DNA from: Sedimenticola sp.
GTDB lineage: Bacteria; Pseudomonadota; Gammaproteobacteria; Chromatiales; Chromatiaceae
Reading direction: 5' to 3'
Length of the DNA stretch: 44,049 nt
NCBI GenBank assembly: GCA_026983675.1
Contig: JALSTP010000146.1
Coordinates: 1-44,049, forward strand
A program made the translations under genes and the position numbers. Numbering within the stretch: the stretch's first letter is position 1; every line of letters begins with the position of its first letter. Below are positions 16,465 to 26,435 of this stretch, piece by piece. The notes below the pieces were generated by a model, which saw only the letters and a program-made list of their open reading frames with translations, did no database searches and was not told the DNA's origin.

Positions 16465-18329
16465 CGATGGAAATTGAGCAGATCGAGATACGTGATTTCC
16501 TGGGCCATACCCCGCCCCTGGACAGATTGGACCACGAGACGCTTGACGCCCTCACGCAGACGATCGAAATCACCTATGTGCGGCGGGGCCGCGATATCCT
16601 CAAGGTCGGCGAGAACAACGAATGGCTCTATCTGATCCGTACCGGCGCGGTGGAGGTCTACACCCGAGATGGCAAACTGGCCGGCCATTTCGGCGAGGGC
16701 GACTGGGTGGGCTACCGGTCCGTATTGCGCGGCGGCGAAATCAACATGCGGGTGACGGCCACGGAAGACACCCTGCTCTATATGATTCCCGGCGCAACGT
16801 TCCGCCACCTGATGGAACAGAACAACCACATCGCCAACTTCTTCAGCGAACGAAAACCCATAAGAATACGCCATGCCATCCAGGACATGCGTGGCTCGAC
16901 CAGCGCCGCGCTGATCGCCACCCAGGTCCGCGATCTGGTACACCGTACACCACTGATCCTGGATCATCATGCCACCATCCAGCAAGCCGCCCAGGCGATG
17001 AAGAACAAAACCGCCACCGCCCTCCTGGTTACCGAGAACGAACGCCTCGCCGGCATCGTTACCGACCGCGCTTTCTGCACCAAGGTCGCCGCCATGCGCC
17101 TGGATCTGGACCTTCCCGTCGAACGCATCATGACACCCAACCCCGTCACGATTCCGCCCAATACACCGGCCTCCGAGGCCCTGCTCAAGATGGCCCGGCG
17201 CAACATCCGCCACCTGCCCATCGTGGATGGCGACCGGATCATCGGCATGGTGACTGCCACCGATCTGATCCGCTATCAGAGCCACAATGCCATCTACCTG
17301 ATCAACGAAATCTACCGGGCGGAATCCATCGATGCCTTGAAGGCCCTCAGTCGGCAGCTCCCGCAAACCCTGGTCAGCCTGGTGCGCAGCAGCCTGACCG
17401 CCTATGACATCGGCCACGCCATCAGTTCAGTGGGCGAAGCGATCACCCGCCGACTGCTGCGCATGGCGGAGGCACGCCTTGGCCCGCCGCCCGTCCCCTA
17501 CGCGTGGCTCGTTGCCGGCTCCCTCGCCCGTAACGAACAGACCGCGCATTCGGATCAGGACAACGCACTCATCCTCGCCGACGCGTTCGACGCGGACACC
17601 CACGACGCCTACTTCGAGCAGCTCAGCCGGTTCGTCTGCGACGGCCTGCACGACTGCGGTTATATCTACTGTCCGGGGGACGTCATGGCCTCCAATCCAA
17701 AATGGCGGCAACCGCTCAGGATCTGGCGCGGCTATTTCAACGACTGGATCGACAGTCCTCAACCGAAGGCGCTGATGTACGCCAGCATTTTCTTCGATCT
17801 GCGCACCCTCCACGGTGAACATGATCTATTGAAGAGCCTGTATCAAACGGTGCTCGAGAAGACCCGGACCAACACCATCTTCCAGACCTACATGGCCGCC
17901 AATGCGCTGCACTACCAGCCCCCACTGGGGCTGTTCAGAACCTTCGTGCTGGAGAAAACCGGCGCCGAAGAGAAGGCGCTGAACATGAAGAAACGGGGTG
18001 TGGTGCCGGTCATCGACATGGCGCGGGTCTATGCCCTTGCCTCCGGAATCGGGACGCTCAACACCCAGGACCGCCTCCAGGCGGCTGCCGAGGCCGGCGC
18101 ATTGAGCCAGAGCGGCATGGAGGACCTGCGTGATGCCTTCGAATTCATCAGCACTGTCCGCCTGCAACATCAGGCAACAAAGATCGAGCGTGGCGAGTCA
18201 CCGGACAATTTCGTCTCCCCGGAACAGCTCTCCTCGCTGGAACGGCGCCATCTCAAGGATGCCTTTGAGGTGGTGCGCACCCTGCAGGACGCCATGGAGG
18301 TGCGCTATCAGGCAGGCCGTATCGCGTGA
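16461..18329 (+). CDS. cNMP-binding, CBS-pair, DUF294 nucleotidyltransferase protein
   Basis: The 622-residue protein has three parts. A cyclic-nucleotide-binding domain lies at about 15-125 (GENNEWLYLIRTGAVEVY with HFGEGDWVGYRS). A CBS pair lies at about 150-275 (TALLVTENERLAGIVTDR; VERIMTPNPVTI; RHLPIVDGDRIIGMVTATDL). A DUF294 nucleotidyltransferase domain starts at about 330, with the GSLARNEQTAHSDQDNALI motif at about 353 and a helical DUF294_C end. The acidic DQDNA residues would bind metal. It likely senses a nucleotide and controls uptake or metabolism of the nearby symporter substrate; comparable genes flank actP-type symporters in many proteobacteria. No membrane segment is seen. Confidence 0.88.
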   Translation: MTMEIEQIEIRDFLGHTPPLDRLDHETLDALTQTIEITYVRRGRDILKVGENNEWLYLIRTGAVEVYTRDGKLAGHFGEGDWVGYRSVLRGGEINMRVTATEDTLLYMIPGATFRHLMEQNNHIANFFSERKPIRIRHAIQDMRGSTSAALIATQVRDLVHRTPLILDHHATIQQAAQAMKNKTATALLVTENERLAGIVTDRAFCTKVAAMRLDLDLPVERIMTPNPVTIPPNTPASEALLKMARRNIRHLPIVDGDRIIGMVTATDLIRYQSHNAIYLINEIYRAESIDALKALSRQLPQTLVSLVRSSLTAYDIGHAISSVGEAITRRLLRMAEARLGPPPVPYAWLVAGSLARNEQTAHSDQDNALILADAFDADTHDAYFEQLSRFVCDGLHDCGYIYCPGDVMASNPKWRQPLRIWRGYFNDWIDSPQPKALMYASIFFDLRTLHGEHDLLKSLYQTVLEKTRTNTIFQTYMAANALHYQPPLGLFRTFVLEKTGAEEKALNMKKRGVVPVIDMARVYALASGIGTLNTQDRLQAAAEAGALSQSGMEDLRDAFEFISTVRLQHQATKIERGESPDNFVSPEQLSSLERRHLKDAFEVVRTLQDAMEVRYQAGRIA

Positions 18330-18361
18330 CTCCTTGTTGCCAGGAGGCCGCCCCAGGCGCG

Positions 18362-18527
18362 TAACCCGGATTATTCATGAAGTCGCTCGTGCCCTTGCTT
18401 GATCCTTGTCCACACAGGAAATTTTCCTTCCTCGGCAATACAGCCCGTATTCCACTCGGTCGGAAAATCCCCTGTGCGGACAATTCTCTGTGCAATCATC
18501 GCGGCGATTCATGAATAATCCGGGCTA
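18362..18527 (+). repeat. R2 repeat, full palindromic copy
   Basis: The element starts TAACCCGGATTATTCATGAA, and its end reads as the inverted TTAGCCCGGATTATTCATGAA. Inner arms also pair (CACACAGGAAATTTTCC with GGAAAATCCCCTGTGCGG), so the whole could fold in a long hairpin. The element ends 2 nt before the exonuclease ATG. A half copy is at 27999-28075. Confidence 0.78.
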
Positions 18528-18529
18528 AG

Positions 18530-19216
18530 ATGTTCTCCAGACTGCTGCCACCGAATCTCTATCGAAGCTATCTGTCGACACGCCTTCGGCAGGGGCCTCT
18601 TGCCCGCTATCTGCAACACCCGTTTCCAAGTCGCGGTCAAACCGTAGAGGCGACCGAGTTTCTGGCCCTCGATTTCGAGACCACGGGGCTCGATGTCCGC
18701 AAGGACGCCATCCTCAGCGCCGGCTACACCCTCATCCGCAATGGCCGGGTGGTGCTTGGGGAAAATGGCCACCACATCGTACGGGTGGAAAAAACGCTGT
18801 CCAGGGAAAGCGTCGTCATCCATAAGATCACGGACGACCGAATGCGCCACGGCATGCCGCTCGGCGCACTCATGGACATCCTGCTGGAAAAGCTGGCCGG
18901 GCGGGTATTGCTGGTCCACTACGCGCCGGTTGAGACGGGCTTTCTCAATGCCGCCAGCCGGCGACTCTACGGCCACGGCCTGCCCCTGATGATTGCCGAC
19001 ACCATGGCCATCGAGCGGCGGCGGCTCGAACGCCGTCATATCCCCATCGAACCCGGCAAGCTGCGCTTGTTCAACCTCCGTCGCGAATACGGCCTGCCGC
19101 GATACAATGCCCACAGCGCACTGGAAGACGCCATCGCGACCGCGGAACTGTTTCTCGCACAAACGGCGCATATGGGCAATAGGAAGCCTGTTCCCATCAA
19201 AATGGTTCTCGGTTGA
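18530..19216 (+). CDS. DEDDh 3'-5' exonuclease (DnaQ-like)
   Basis: The 228-residue protein carries the three exonuclease motifs: FLALDFETTGLD at about residues 44-55 (Exo I, Asp and Glu), VHYAPVETGFL at about 127 (Exo II region), and NAHSALEDAIATAEL at about 190 (Exo III with His and Asp, DEDDh type). It resembles the epsilon-like exonucleases found with cNMP-CBS regulators and symporters. The usual N-terminal extension of about 40 residues is present. The ATG lies directly after an R2 element and has no Shine-Dalgarno sequence, so its translation signals were probably altered by the insertion. The substrate, DNA or RNA, is unknown. Confidence 0.85.
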   Translation: MFSRLLPPNLYRSYLSTRLRQGPLARYLQHPFPSRGQTVEATEFLALDFETTGLDVRKDAILSAGYTLIRNGRVVLGENGHHIVRVEKTLSRESVVIHKITDDRMRHGMPLGALMDILLEKLAGRVLLVHYAPVETGFLNAASRRLYGHGLPLMIADTMAIERRRLERRHIPIEPGKLRLFNLRREYGLPRYNAHSALEDAIATAELFLAQTAHMGNRKPVPIKMVLG

Positions 19217-19273
19217 GGTGGAAGGTTTTGACAGAGGTTCGGCCTTGCCGCACTATTTGCTTTTGTTACGCTT

Positions 19274-19349
19274 GGAGTCTGCTGGATTTCATGGTTTGAA
19301 TCGATGTCCGTGGATTTATGGCCAAACCGCGTGAAATCCGACAGGCCCC
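19274..19349 (+). repeat. R1-derived short copy (internal deletion)
   Basis: The ends GGAGTCTGCTGGATTTCA and TGAAATCCGACAGGCCCC are imperfect inverted repeats matching the R1 termini, but only about 76 bp lie between the outer ends instead of about 163. It lies 46 nt upstream of acs, within its probable promoter or leader. Confidence 0.5.
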
Positions 19350-19395
19350 TTGATACATATGTCTACTATCAGCCCGGTCCAAGAAGGAGAGCGGC

Positions 19396-21339
19396 ATGTC
19401 CGAAGAAAAAATCTATCCCGTCCCTGACGAGTTCGCAAAGAATGCCCACATCGACGCCGCGAAATACGAGCAGATGTATCGAAAGTCGGTGGAGAATCCG
19501 GGGGAGTTCTGGGCCGAACAGGCGGAGGAATTCGTCACCTGGTTCAAGAAATGGGACACGGTGCGAAACTACAGTTTCAGCGCCGATGATCTCTATATCA
19601 AATGGTTCGAGGGCGGCAAGCTCAACGCCGCCTACAACTGCCTCGACCGCCACCTGGAGACCCGCGGCGACCAGACAGCCATCCTGTGGGAGGGAGACGA
19701 CCCCAACGTAGACAAACGCATCACCTATCGCGAGTTGTACGAAGAGGTGTGCAAGCTCGGCAACGCCCTCAAATCCCGCGGCGTAAAAAAGGGTGACCGG
19801 GTCTGCATCTACATGCCCATGATCCCCGAGGCCGCAGTGGCCATGCTCGCCTGCGCCCGCATCGGCGCCGTGCACTCGGTGGTATTCGGCGGCTTCTCGC
19901 CGGACTCACTGCGCGACCGTATCCTCGACTCCGACTGCCAGACCGTCATCACCGCCGACGAAGGTGTTCGCGGCGGCAAGCACGTGGCGCTCAAGGCGCA
20001 CACCGACGAGGCGCTGCAGTCCTGTCCCAATGTCCACACGGTGATCACCGTGAAACACACGGGGGGCGACATAGGCTGGAAGGAAGGACGCGACGCCTGG
20101 TATCACGAACTCATGGCCGAGGCTTCAACCGACTGCCCGGCGGAAGAGATGGACGCCGAGGATCCGCTGTTCATCCTCTACACCTCCGGCTCCACCGGCA
20201 AACCCAAGGGTGTGCTGCACACCACGGGCGGCTATCTCGTGTATGCCGCCATGACCCACAAGTACACCTTCGACTACCACGACGGCGACATCTTCTGGTG
20301 CACTGCCGACGTGGGCTGGGTCACGGGCCATACCTACATCGTCTATGGTCCCTTGGCCAACGGCGCCATCAGCGTCATGTTCGAAGGCATCCCCAACTAT
20401 CCGGATGCCTCACGCTTCTGGCAGGTGGTGGACAAACACCAGGTCAACACCTTCTACACCGCCCCCACCGCCATCCGCGCCCTCATGCGCGCCGGCGAGG
20501 AGATGGTGAAAAAGACCTCGCGCAAGTCTCTCAAGCTGCTCGGGACCGTGGGCGAACCCATCAATCCCGAGGCCTGGGAGTGGTACTACCATGTGGTGGG
20601 CGATGGACGTTGCCCCATCGTCGACACTTGGTGGCAGACCGAGACCGGCGGCCACATGATCACCCCCCTCCCAGGCGCCACGGCGCTCAAGCCGGGCTCC
20701 GCGTCGAAGCCCTTCTTCGGCGTGGTACCCGCCATCATGGACGACAAGGGCAACGAACTCGAAGGCGAGTGCTCTGGCAATCTGGTGATCAAGGAACCCT
20801 GGCCGGGCATGATGCGCACCGTCTACGGCGACCACGACCGCTTCGTCGAGACCTATTTCAAGATGTATCCCGGCGCTTACACCACCGGTGACGGCTGCCG
20901 CCGCGACGCCGATGGATACTACTGGATCACCGGCCGCGTGGACGATGTCCTCAATGTCTCCGGCCACCGCCTCGGCACAGCGGAGATCGAGTCGGCCCTG
21001 GTGTTGCATCCCAACGTGGCGGAGGCCGCCGTGGTGGGCTTCCCCCACGACATCAAGGGACAGGGTATCTACGCCTATGTCACCCTCATGGCAGGCGTCG
21101 AACCCAACGATGGGCTTAAGAAAGAGCTGATCGATCTGGTCCGCAAGGAGATCGGCCCCATTGCCACCCTCGACGCCATCCAGTGGGCGCCCGGCCTGCC
21201 CAAGACCCGCTCCGGCAAGATCATGCGCCGTATCCTGCGCAAGATCGCCGCCAATGAACTGGATAATCTGGGCGACACCTCAACCCTGGCCGATCCCGCC
21301 GTGGTCGAAGACCTGATCGAAAACCGGATCAACAAATAA
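19396..21339 (+). CDS. acs: Acetyl-CoA synthetase
   Basis: The 647-residue protein matches AMP-forming acetyl-CoA synthetase over its length. [19 protein letters not shown] at about 258 is the AMP-binding loop, [10 protein letters not shown] at about 412 is the A5 motif, and [11 protein letters not shown] at about 613 holds the lysine that is acetylated to silence the enzyme. It converts acetate, ATP and CoA to acetyl-CoA, AMP and pyrophosphate. ATG 19396 has AAGGAGAG 7 nt upstream. Its position after the symporter and cNMP-CBS genes suggests a joint acetate-scavenging function. Confidence 0.97.
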   Translation: MSEEKIYPVPDEFAKNAHIDAAKYEQMYRKSVENPGEFWAEQAEEFVTWFKKWDTVRNYSFSADDLYIKWFEGGKLNAAYNCLDRHLETRGDQTAILWEGDDPNVDKRITYRELYEEVCKLGNALKSRGVKKGDRVCIYMPMIPEAAVAMLACARIGAVHSVVFGGFSPDSLRDRILDSDCQTVITADEGVRGGKHVALKAHTDEALQSCPNVHTVITVKHTGGDIGWKEGRDAWYHELMAEASTDCPAEEMDAEDPLFILYTSGSTGKPKGVLHTTGGYLVYAAMTHKYTFDYHDGDIFWCTADVGWVTGHTYIVYGPLANGAISVMFEGIPNYPDASRFWQVVDKHQVNTFYTAPTAIRALMRAGEEMVKKTSRKSLKLLGTVGEPINPEAWEWYYHVVGDGRCPIVDTWWQTETGGHMITPLPGATALKPGSASKPFFGVVPAIMDDKGNELEGECSGNLVIKEPWPGMMRTVYGDHDRFVETYFKMYPGAYTTGDGCRRDADGYYWITGRVDDVLNVSGHRLGTAEIESALVLHPNVAEAAVVGFPHDIKGQGIYAYVTLMAGVEPNDGLKKELIDLVRKEIGPIATLDAIQWAPGLPKTRSGKIMRRILRKIAANELDNLGDTSTLADPAVVEDLIENRINK

Positions 21340-21624
21340 AGGGTTGCGGGAGATTGCCGGGTTCAACCGTTGGGAGCGGAGATTCACCGGATCGAAATCG
21401 AGACCCTTGGTCGCCACCGCCCGCGTCACGCCCCACTCGCCCGTGTTTCTCGCCACTGTTCGGGGCGAGGCGGGTCAGGGCTGTGGCGCAGGTGGCTTTC
21501 TCGGCCAAGGCCCAGAGCGCAGTCATAGCGGATACCCTGCCGGATGGCCCGCCAGGACAGGGGCGATAACGGCCAGAACAATCTCCCGGGCCGCCAGATC
21601 AGCAAGCAGTTAGAGGTAATACCA

Positions 21625-22455
21625 TTGTCCGCATCCCTGAAGGTCGGTGTCTTCGTCGACGCCGAAAATATCCGTTACAACGGCGGTTATCAGCTACGTT
21701 ACGATGTATTGAGGCAATTCGCGGCCCGCGATGGCGGCACGTTGTTGCGGCTCAACACCTATCTGGCCCACGATCAGGAACGCGCCAAGGAGGACTTCGA
21801 ATACGCCAAAAAGTCACGCATCTACCAGCAGATGGTGCGAGACTTCGGCTGGAAGATCACGGTGAAGCCCGTGCGCCGTTTCACCGACGAGGAAGGGAAC
21901 GTCACCACCAAGGCCAATGCCGATCTGGATCTGGCGGTGGACGCCATGCTGCAATCGGAAAATCTGGATCTGATTCTGTTGGTGACGGGCGATGGCGACT
22001 TCCTGCAGGTGGTCACCGCGTTGCAGAACCGCGGATGCCGGGTAGAGCTTCTCGCCTTCCGCAATGTATCGCGTGAACTGAAGCGGCAGGTCGACGCCTT
22101 CTATTCCGGCTACCTCATCCCCGATCTGTTGCCGTTTTCATACGAACCACGCAATGCCTGGGGCAAGCCGGGCTCATGTGTTCGCGGCGTATGCAGCAAA
22201 TGGTTTCCGGAAAAAGGCTACGGTTTCCTGCGTTTCATAAAGCACATCGACGGTAACCTATGGATCAGCGACCCGCGCTCTCCGGGGTCGCCCTACGCCA
22301 GCGCGTTTTGCCATATCAACGAACTGGCGGACAATGTCTCGCCCGATGACATGATGAACAGGGAGACCATCGTGGAGTTCTATCTGGTCGAGAGCGATCA
22401 GAAAGATGATGGTCTGGTCGCCACCAATGTACGCATGGTGTCTCCCGGCCGGTAA
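21625..22455 (+). CDS. NYN-domain nuclease-like protein with cold-shock-like C-terminus
   Basis: From TTG 21625 (GAGGT 7 nt upstream) the protein is 276 residues. VGVFVDAENIRYNGGY near the start, the DLDLAVDAML segment at about 108 and LILLVTGDGDFLQVV at about 121 give the conserved acidic residues of NYN (LabA/DUF88) PIN-like domains. After about residue 188, RGVCSKWFPEKGYGFLRFI matches the RNP1 region of cold-shock/OB domains. The combination suggests an RNA-directed nuclease or RNA-binding regulator. An in-frame ATG at 21544 gives an unlikely 27-residue extension. It is alone in its operon; 285 nt separate it from acs with nothing recognised in between. Confidence 0.8.
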   Translation: MSASLKVGVFVDAENIRYNGGYQLRYDVLRQFAARDGGTLLRLNTYLAHDQERAKEDFEYAKKSRIYQQMVRDFGWKITVKPVRRFTDEEGNVTTKANADLDLAVDAMLQSENLDLILLVTGDGDFLQVVTALQNRGCRVELLAFRNVSRELKRQVDAFYSGYLIPDLLPFSYEPRNAWGKPGSCVRGVCSKWFPEKGYGFLRFIKHIDGNLWISDPRSPGSPYASAFCHINELADNVSPDDMMNRETIVEFYLVESDQKDDGLVATNVRMVSPGR

Positions 22456-22470
22456 TCCGGCTTTCCACTG

Positions 22471-24096
22471 TTAGAGCTTGAATACGGAGATCGACTGTTC
22501 GAGTTCGCTGGCGAGCCTCTCCAGATCAGCGGAAATTCCCGCCGAGGTCTCCGCCTGCTGTGCATTATGCGTGGCGATCTGCTCAATACTCTGAAGCGTT
22601 CTGCTGATCTCGGTCGATACAACACCCTGTTCCTCGGCCGCGCTGGCGATTTGGGTATTCATATCCGAAATGATCCGCACCGACTCACGGATACCGTCCA
22701 GAGACTGTCCGGCCTCTTCCGCCTTTGCCACGCTATGATCCACTTTCTCCCGCCCACGATCCATTGAGTCGACAGCCGCCCCGGTGCCGGACTGCAGCCG
22801 CTCGATCATCTCCTGGATTTCCTGGGTGGACTCCTGGGTACGCTGTGCGAGGGCACGGACCTCGTCGGCCACCACCGCAAAACCACGTCCCTGGTCACCC
22901 GCGCGCGCCGCCTCGATGGCGGCATTCAAGGCCAGCAGATTGGTCTGTTCGGCAATCCCCCTGATCACATCCAGCACCTTGCCGATGCTCTCGCTGTCCG
23001 CAGCCAGGCTGTGAATCACATGGGATGCCCCTTGCACCTCATCGGCCAGGGCGCGGATCGCACCAATCACCTGGCCGACCACGGCACTTCCGGCCTCTGC
23101 CTGCTTGTCAGCCGATACCGCGGCCTGGGCGGCGCCCGCAGCGTTCCGCGCAACCTCTTGCACGGTATTGGCCATCTGGTTCATCGCCACGGCGGCCTGT
23201 CCCGTATCGCTCTGCTGACGCTGCATATTCTCGTTGAGCAGGTTATTGACCTTGCTAACCTGCGAAATGCTATGGTGCACCGACGCACCGGCGTCCGCCA
23301 TACGGCCGATCAGTTCTGCCAGCCCGTTGCGAATCTTCTCCGCACTGCGCCCCACTTGACCCAGTTCGTCCTCACTGCGCACCTGGATGGGCTGCGAGAA
23401 ATCGCCTGTCGCCAGACGATTGATGTCCGCAGCCAGCCTGATGGCCGGACGTGAGATTGCCTCCCGCGTGAACCACCAGAATACCCCCATCCCCCCCAGC
23501 AGGGTCAGAAGGATACTGCCAATGACAAAGCTGATATTCCGATAGGCTGCCGCCAATGCGGCATCCACCGCTTTCCGGGCTGAATCCGAGATCTGTCTGG
23601 CCGCCTGTTCCAAGCGCTTGGTGGGCGCACGATCGATTCCCTTTACCGCCTTGTCGCCGGCATGAGCATCGAAGCCGCTGCTCTTGAAGGTCTCCAGCCC
23701 ACGACGGTAGGCGCGCCCCATGGCCTTGTGTTCCCTGATGAATGTAGCCACCAATTCCTGCGCCTCGGGTTCATCCAGCTGATCGAGCAACTGGCGACCC
23801 TGACTTTGAATGGTGTTTTCCTGTTGCCGGAACTTGCCCCAGTATTTGGGCAAAGCGGCCGGATCACCGCCTCTGAGCAAGACATTCTTCCACTCCTGCA
23901 CCTGCTTCTTGAAATTCGCCACCATGTGCAGCACCGCGCGCTCGTTTTTCACATGGGTCTGATTCAGTTTTTCGAAGGTGCTGATGCTGGCAACGGAAGA
24001 ATAGAGTCCGGCAGCCACCGCCAGCATTACCAGCACGGTGGACACTGCCACGATTGCAAAGAGCTTTTTCTGAAGACTCGTTCTAAACCAACCCAT
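22471..24096 (-). CDS. Methyl-accepting chemotaxis protein
   Basis: This 541-residue transducer has TM1 at about 12-34 and a periplasmic four-helix-type sensor domain at about 35-188. TM2 follows at about 190-212 ([20 protein letters not shown]), then a HAMP domain (about 213-265) and a cytoplasmic signalling domain. The hairpin tip [22 protein letters not shown] binds CheA/CheW. The C-terminus lacks the NWxxF tether for CheR/CheB. ATG 24096 has GAGGAAAGG upstream. No chemotaxis kinase genes are nearby, so it is an orphan receptor with unknown ligand. Confidence 0.93.
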   Translation of the reverse strand: MGWFRTSLQKKLFAIVAVSTVLVMLAVAAGLYSSVASISTFEKLNQTHVKNERAVLHMVANFKKQVQEWKNVLLRGGDPAALPKYWGKFRQQENTIQSQGRQLLDQLDEPEAQELVATFIREHKAMGRAYRRGLETFKSSGFDAHAGDKAVKGIDRAPTKRLEQAARQISDSARKAVDAALAAAYRNISFVIGSILLTLLGGMGVFWWFTREAISRPAIRLAADINRLATGDFSQPIQVRSEDELGQVGRSAEKIRNGLAELIGRMADAGASVHHSISQVSKVNNLLNENMQRQQSDTGQAAVAMNQMANTVQEVARNAAGAAQAAVSADKQAEAGSAVVGQVIGAIRALADEVQGASHVIHSLAADSESIGKVLDVIRGIAEQTNLLALNAAIEAARAGDQGRGFAVVADEVRALAQRTQESTQEIQEMIERLQSGTGAAVDSMDRGREKVDHSVAKAEEAGQSLDGIRESVRIISDMNTQIASAAEEQGVVSTEISRTLQSIEQIATHNAQQAETSAGISADLERLASELEQSISVFKL

Positions 24097-24191
24097 GTGC
24101 CTTTCCTCTGATATCGGTCAACGGCAAATCGTTCCGAGGTTGGCAAACGGCGCCGCCTCAAAACCTAGAGACGGCATCTTCAGGAAAATCT

Positions 24192-24770
24192 TTATTCAGA
24201 TTGGAGCATCACGGTCTGGTACCGGCGGGGATTGCCGGAGATGCGGCGAATGGTACCGACATGCGGCCGAAAACGGCCCGTACGCCGGTCATCGAAGTAG
24301 AGCCGCAGGGTTTCCTCCACCACCTTGAAGGCGATCGAATCCCACGGGATCCGGTGCTCGTCGAACAACGCCACCTCAAGGCTCTCGCTGCCGGGGCCAA
24401 AGTCAAGGTCCTGCAAACGGCTGCGGAACAACAGATAAACCTGATCCACGTGCGGGAGGTTGAACAAGGTATAGAGCCCGGTGACCTCAACCCGTGCATT
24501 GGCCTCCTCGAGGGTTTCGCGCGCCGCCCCTTCCTCCGCCGTTTCATTCAATTCCATGAAGCCGGCCGGAAGCGTCCAAAGCCCATATCGGGGCTCGATG
24601 GCGCGCCGGCACAATAGCAGACGATCCTCCCATTCCGGCAAACAACCCACCACCATCTTTGGGTTCGCATAGTGGATGGTTCCACATTCCGGACAGATAT
24701 GCCGCGGCCGGTTGTCGCCCTCCGGGATCGCCTGATACAGCGCGGCGCTGCATTCACTGCAGTACTTCAC
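24192..24770 (-). CDS. NUDIX hydrolase with N-terminal zinc ribbon
   Basis: The 192-residue protein starts with a zinc ribbon, CSEC...CPEC at residues 4-7 and 26-29, followed by a NUDIX domain: GFMELNETAEEGAARETLEEANA fits GX5EX7REUXEEXGU except that Asn replaces the last Gly. GLWTLPAG just before is also typical. Related proteins hydrolyse nucleotide-diphosphate derivatives such as ADP-ribose or NADH; the substrate is unknown. The start is GTG with a poor ribosome-binding site. The gene is 95 nt upstream of the chemoreceptor gene on the same strand. Confidence 0.87.
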   Translation of the reverse strand: MKYCSECSAALYQAIPEGDNRPRHICPECGTIHYANPKMVVGCLPEWEDRLLLCRRAIEPRYGLWTLPAGFMELNETAEEGAARETLEEANARVEVTGLYTLFNLPHVDQVYLLFRSRLQDLDFGPGSESLEVALFDEHRIPWDSIAFKVVEETLRLYFDDRRTGRFRPHVGTIRRISGNPRRYQTVMLQSE

Positions 24771-24852
24771 AGTCCACCATCAGGTATCGAGATGTTGGGC
24801 ATGTCAGCGAAATCTCCTGCTCATGGTCCATTCTCCTCAGGCTCATATTATT

Positions 24853-24891
24853 ATTAACCCGGCAACAATATATATCGTATTCAGCCGTGGC
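24853..24891 (+). repeat. R3 repeat copy
   Basis: The block ATTAACCCGGCAACAATA followed by TATATCGTATTCAGCCGTGG is nearly identical to the reverse copy at 28246-28285. It lies between the imuB stop and the NUDIX gene, where dnaE2 would often be found. Confidence 0.65.
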
Positions 24892-25005
24892 ATCGAAGCA
24901 GCACTGTCTCATTCTACAGCAAGCCTCGAAAACCCACCTGCGGACACATAGGCGGCCGCCCATTTCTTTGGAAATGGGCGCATCCAGGAGAACCCGCATG
25001 GCGGG

Positions 25006-26424
25006 TCAAAAAAAGCCGTGCAGAAACCAACGTCCATCCCCCCCTGTTTCACGAAAAATCCATAACCGTTCTCCCCGCGGGGTACTGACCACAAAATAGT
25101 CCCGCTTCACCGGTTCTCCATCCCACCAACCGGCCTCGATGCACTCACGCTCACCCTCGAAGGTCAGCCAGCCCCGGCGCAGCTTCATGGGGCGCGGCTC
25201 GGCCAGCAACCAGCATGGACGCCCGGCGCGGGACACGCCGTGATCCCCCTGCCACCGGGGATCACAGTAGGCCCATCCCCGTTCGGGCCGATGGTCGGCG
25301 ATACTGCACAGCCCCTTTATCCGCGTCTCGCCCAGGCGACTGCACAGGCGCTCCAGGAGACGGGCCTCCTCCTCCCGGATACCGGCCTCATGCCGTACAA
25401 AAAGGGGCATGGGGCGTCCCACCAGCGGTTCCATCTGCCGCACTCTCAGAATGATTTCCCGCACGGGCGCCGGCAGATCCAGACGCTCCAGGCGTTCCCG
25501 CAGCAGACCGAACAACTGACCGGGGTCACGCGCCGGCGACACCAGGCGCAGATCGAACCGGGTAGCGGGCACATCCTGATGCCCCAACCGCCACTCCAGC
25601 CGGCGCGCGCCTGTCTGGCGCAGCGCGAGAAAGCCGGCCAGTTCGCCCAGCAGGCGGCGGGCGGCGAACAGGATACCGTCCAGCGTCTCCACCTCGGCGG
25701 GCAATTCCAGACGGCTGGAGAACCGCGGCGGGGGGGTAAATGCGGGCCTGGGGTCCGGCACCCGGCCGAGGATCTGCTCCAGCCGGCGGCCCAATTCCAC
25801 ACCCAGCCGCTGCACCACCCCCCCGCGCGGCAACCGCAACAACTCATCGATGCAACGCACGCCCATGTCATCGAGGAGGGCGCGGTGCTGTTTGTCCAAC
25901 CCCAATGCCGCCACGGGCAAGGCGCCAACCTGGCGATGCAGATCATCGGCCGACACGCGCATGGGAGTCCCCTCCCAACCGGCCAGCAACAGGGCGGCCC
26001 CAGGGGTGGGCGCGAGGCACAACCGCCCCCGATAGCCGAGCGCGTCGAGCCCTTCCCGCACCGCGCCGAGCAGGGCCCCTTCTCCTTTGAACAAGCGCAG
26101 ACTCCCCCCCGCCTCCAGTACCAGGGCAAAGGGCGGCGCAAGGCTCACCCGCGAACTGAACTGCCCGGCCCAGCACGCCAGCCGCTGGAGCGCACGCCCC
26201 TCGGCAATGGAAGACCGCGGCCGGATGCGCAGGTCGGCCGCCAGCGCCCGCGCCGCCTCCACCCGTAATCCCGGGGTCACGCCCCTGCGCCGTGCCGCGC
26301 CATTGCAATGCAGGATACGCCTTCGCTCGCGCCTCCCGCTCACGGCCAAGGGAATAGCGGGATCGATACCGCGGCTATGCACCTCCAATGGAAGTTCTGG
26401 CAGATGAATGGCGAGCCACTGCAT
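25006..26424 (-). CDS. imuB: ImuB, catalytically inactive Y-family polymerase-like protein
   Basis: From ATG 26424 the protein has 472 residues and the layout of ImuB: an N-terminal Y-family palm (WLAIHLPELPLEV) where catalytic Y-family enzymes have a DxD metal site but no acidic residues occur here, thumb/little-finger-like regions with LRLPRGGVVQRLG, and an ImuB-type C-terminal region (GWAYCDPRWQGD, WWDGEPVKRDYFVV). ImuB acts as an adaptor, binding the sliding clamp and bringing the DnaE2 polymerase to damaged DNA. QLFGLL at about residue 335 could be a clamp-binding motif. It starts 11 nt after the imuA stop. The partner dnaE2 is not present downstream. An ATG 31 codons upstream would overlap imuA and lacks conservation. 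Confidence 0.9.
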   Translation of the reverse strand: MQWLAIHLPELPLEVHSRGIDPAIPLAVSGRRERRRILHCNGAARRRGVTPGLRVEAARALAADLRIRPRSSIAEGRALQRLACWAGQFSSRVSLAPPFALVLEAGGSLRLFKGEGALLGAVREGLDALGYRGRLCLAPTPGAALLLAGWEGTPMRVSADDLHRQVGALPVAALGLDKQHRALLDDMGVRCIDELLRLPRGGVVQRLGVELGRRLEQILGRVPDPRPAFTPPPRFSSRLELPAEVETLDGILFAARRLLGELAGFLALRQTGARRLEWRLGHQDVPATRFDLRLVSPARDPGQLFGLLRERLERLDLPAPVREIILRVRQMEPLVGRPMPLFVRHEAGIREEEARLLERLCSRLGETRIKGLCSIADHRPERGWAYCDPRWQGDHGVSRAGRPCWLLAEPRPMKLRRGWLTFEGERECIEAGWWDGEPVKRDYFVVSTPRGERLWIFRETGGDGRWFLHGFF

Positions 26425-26435
26425 ACCAACCCCGC

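Noticed and set aside
18253-18495. Minus-strand open frame sharing a peptide with 27907-28104
   Set aside because: The shared peptide (around FLCGQGS and DFMNNPG) results from the R2 repeat DNA; neither frame has a start signal, and similarity at the DNA level explains it.
24958-25010. Two small inverted repeats near the imuB end, considered as terminators
   Set aside because: Stems of 6 and 9 bp exist (ACCCGC/GCGGGT and CCCATTTC/GAAATGGG), but neither is followed by a T tract on the minus strand.
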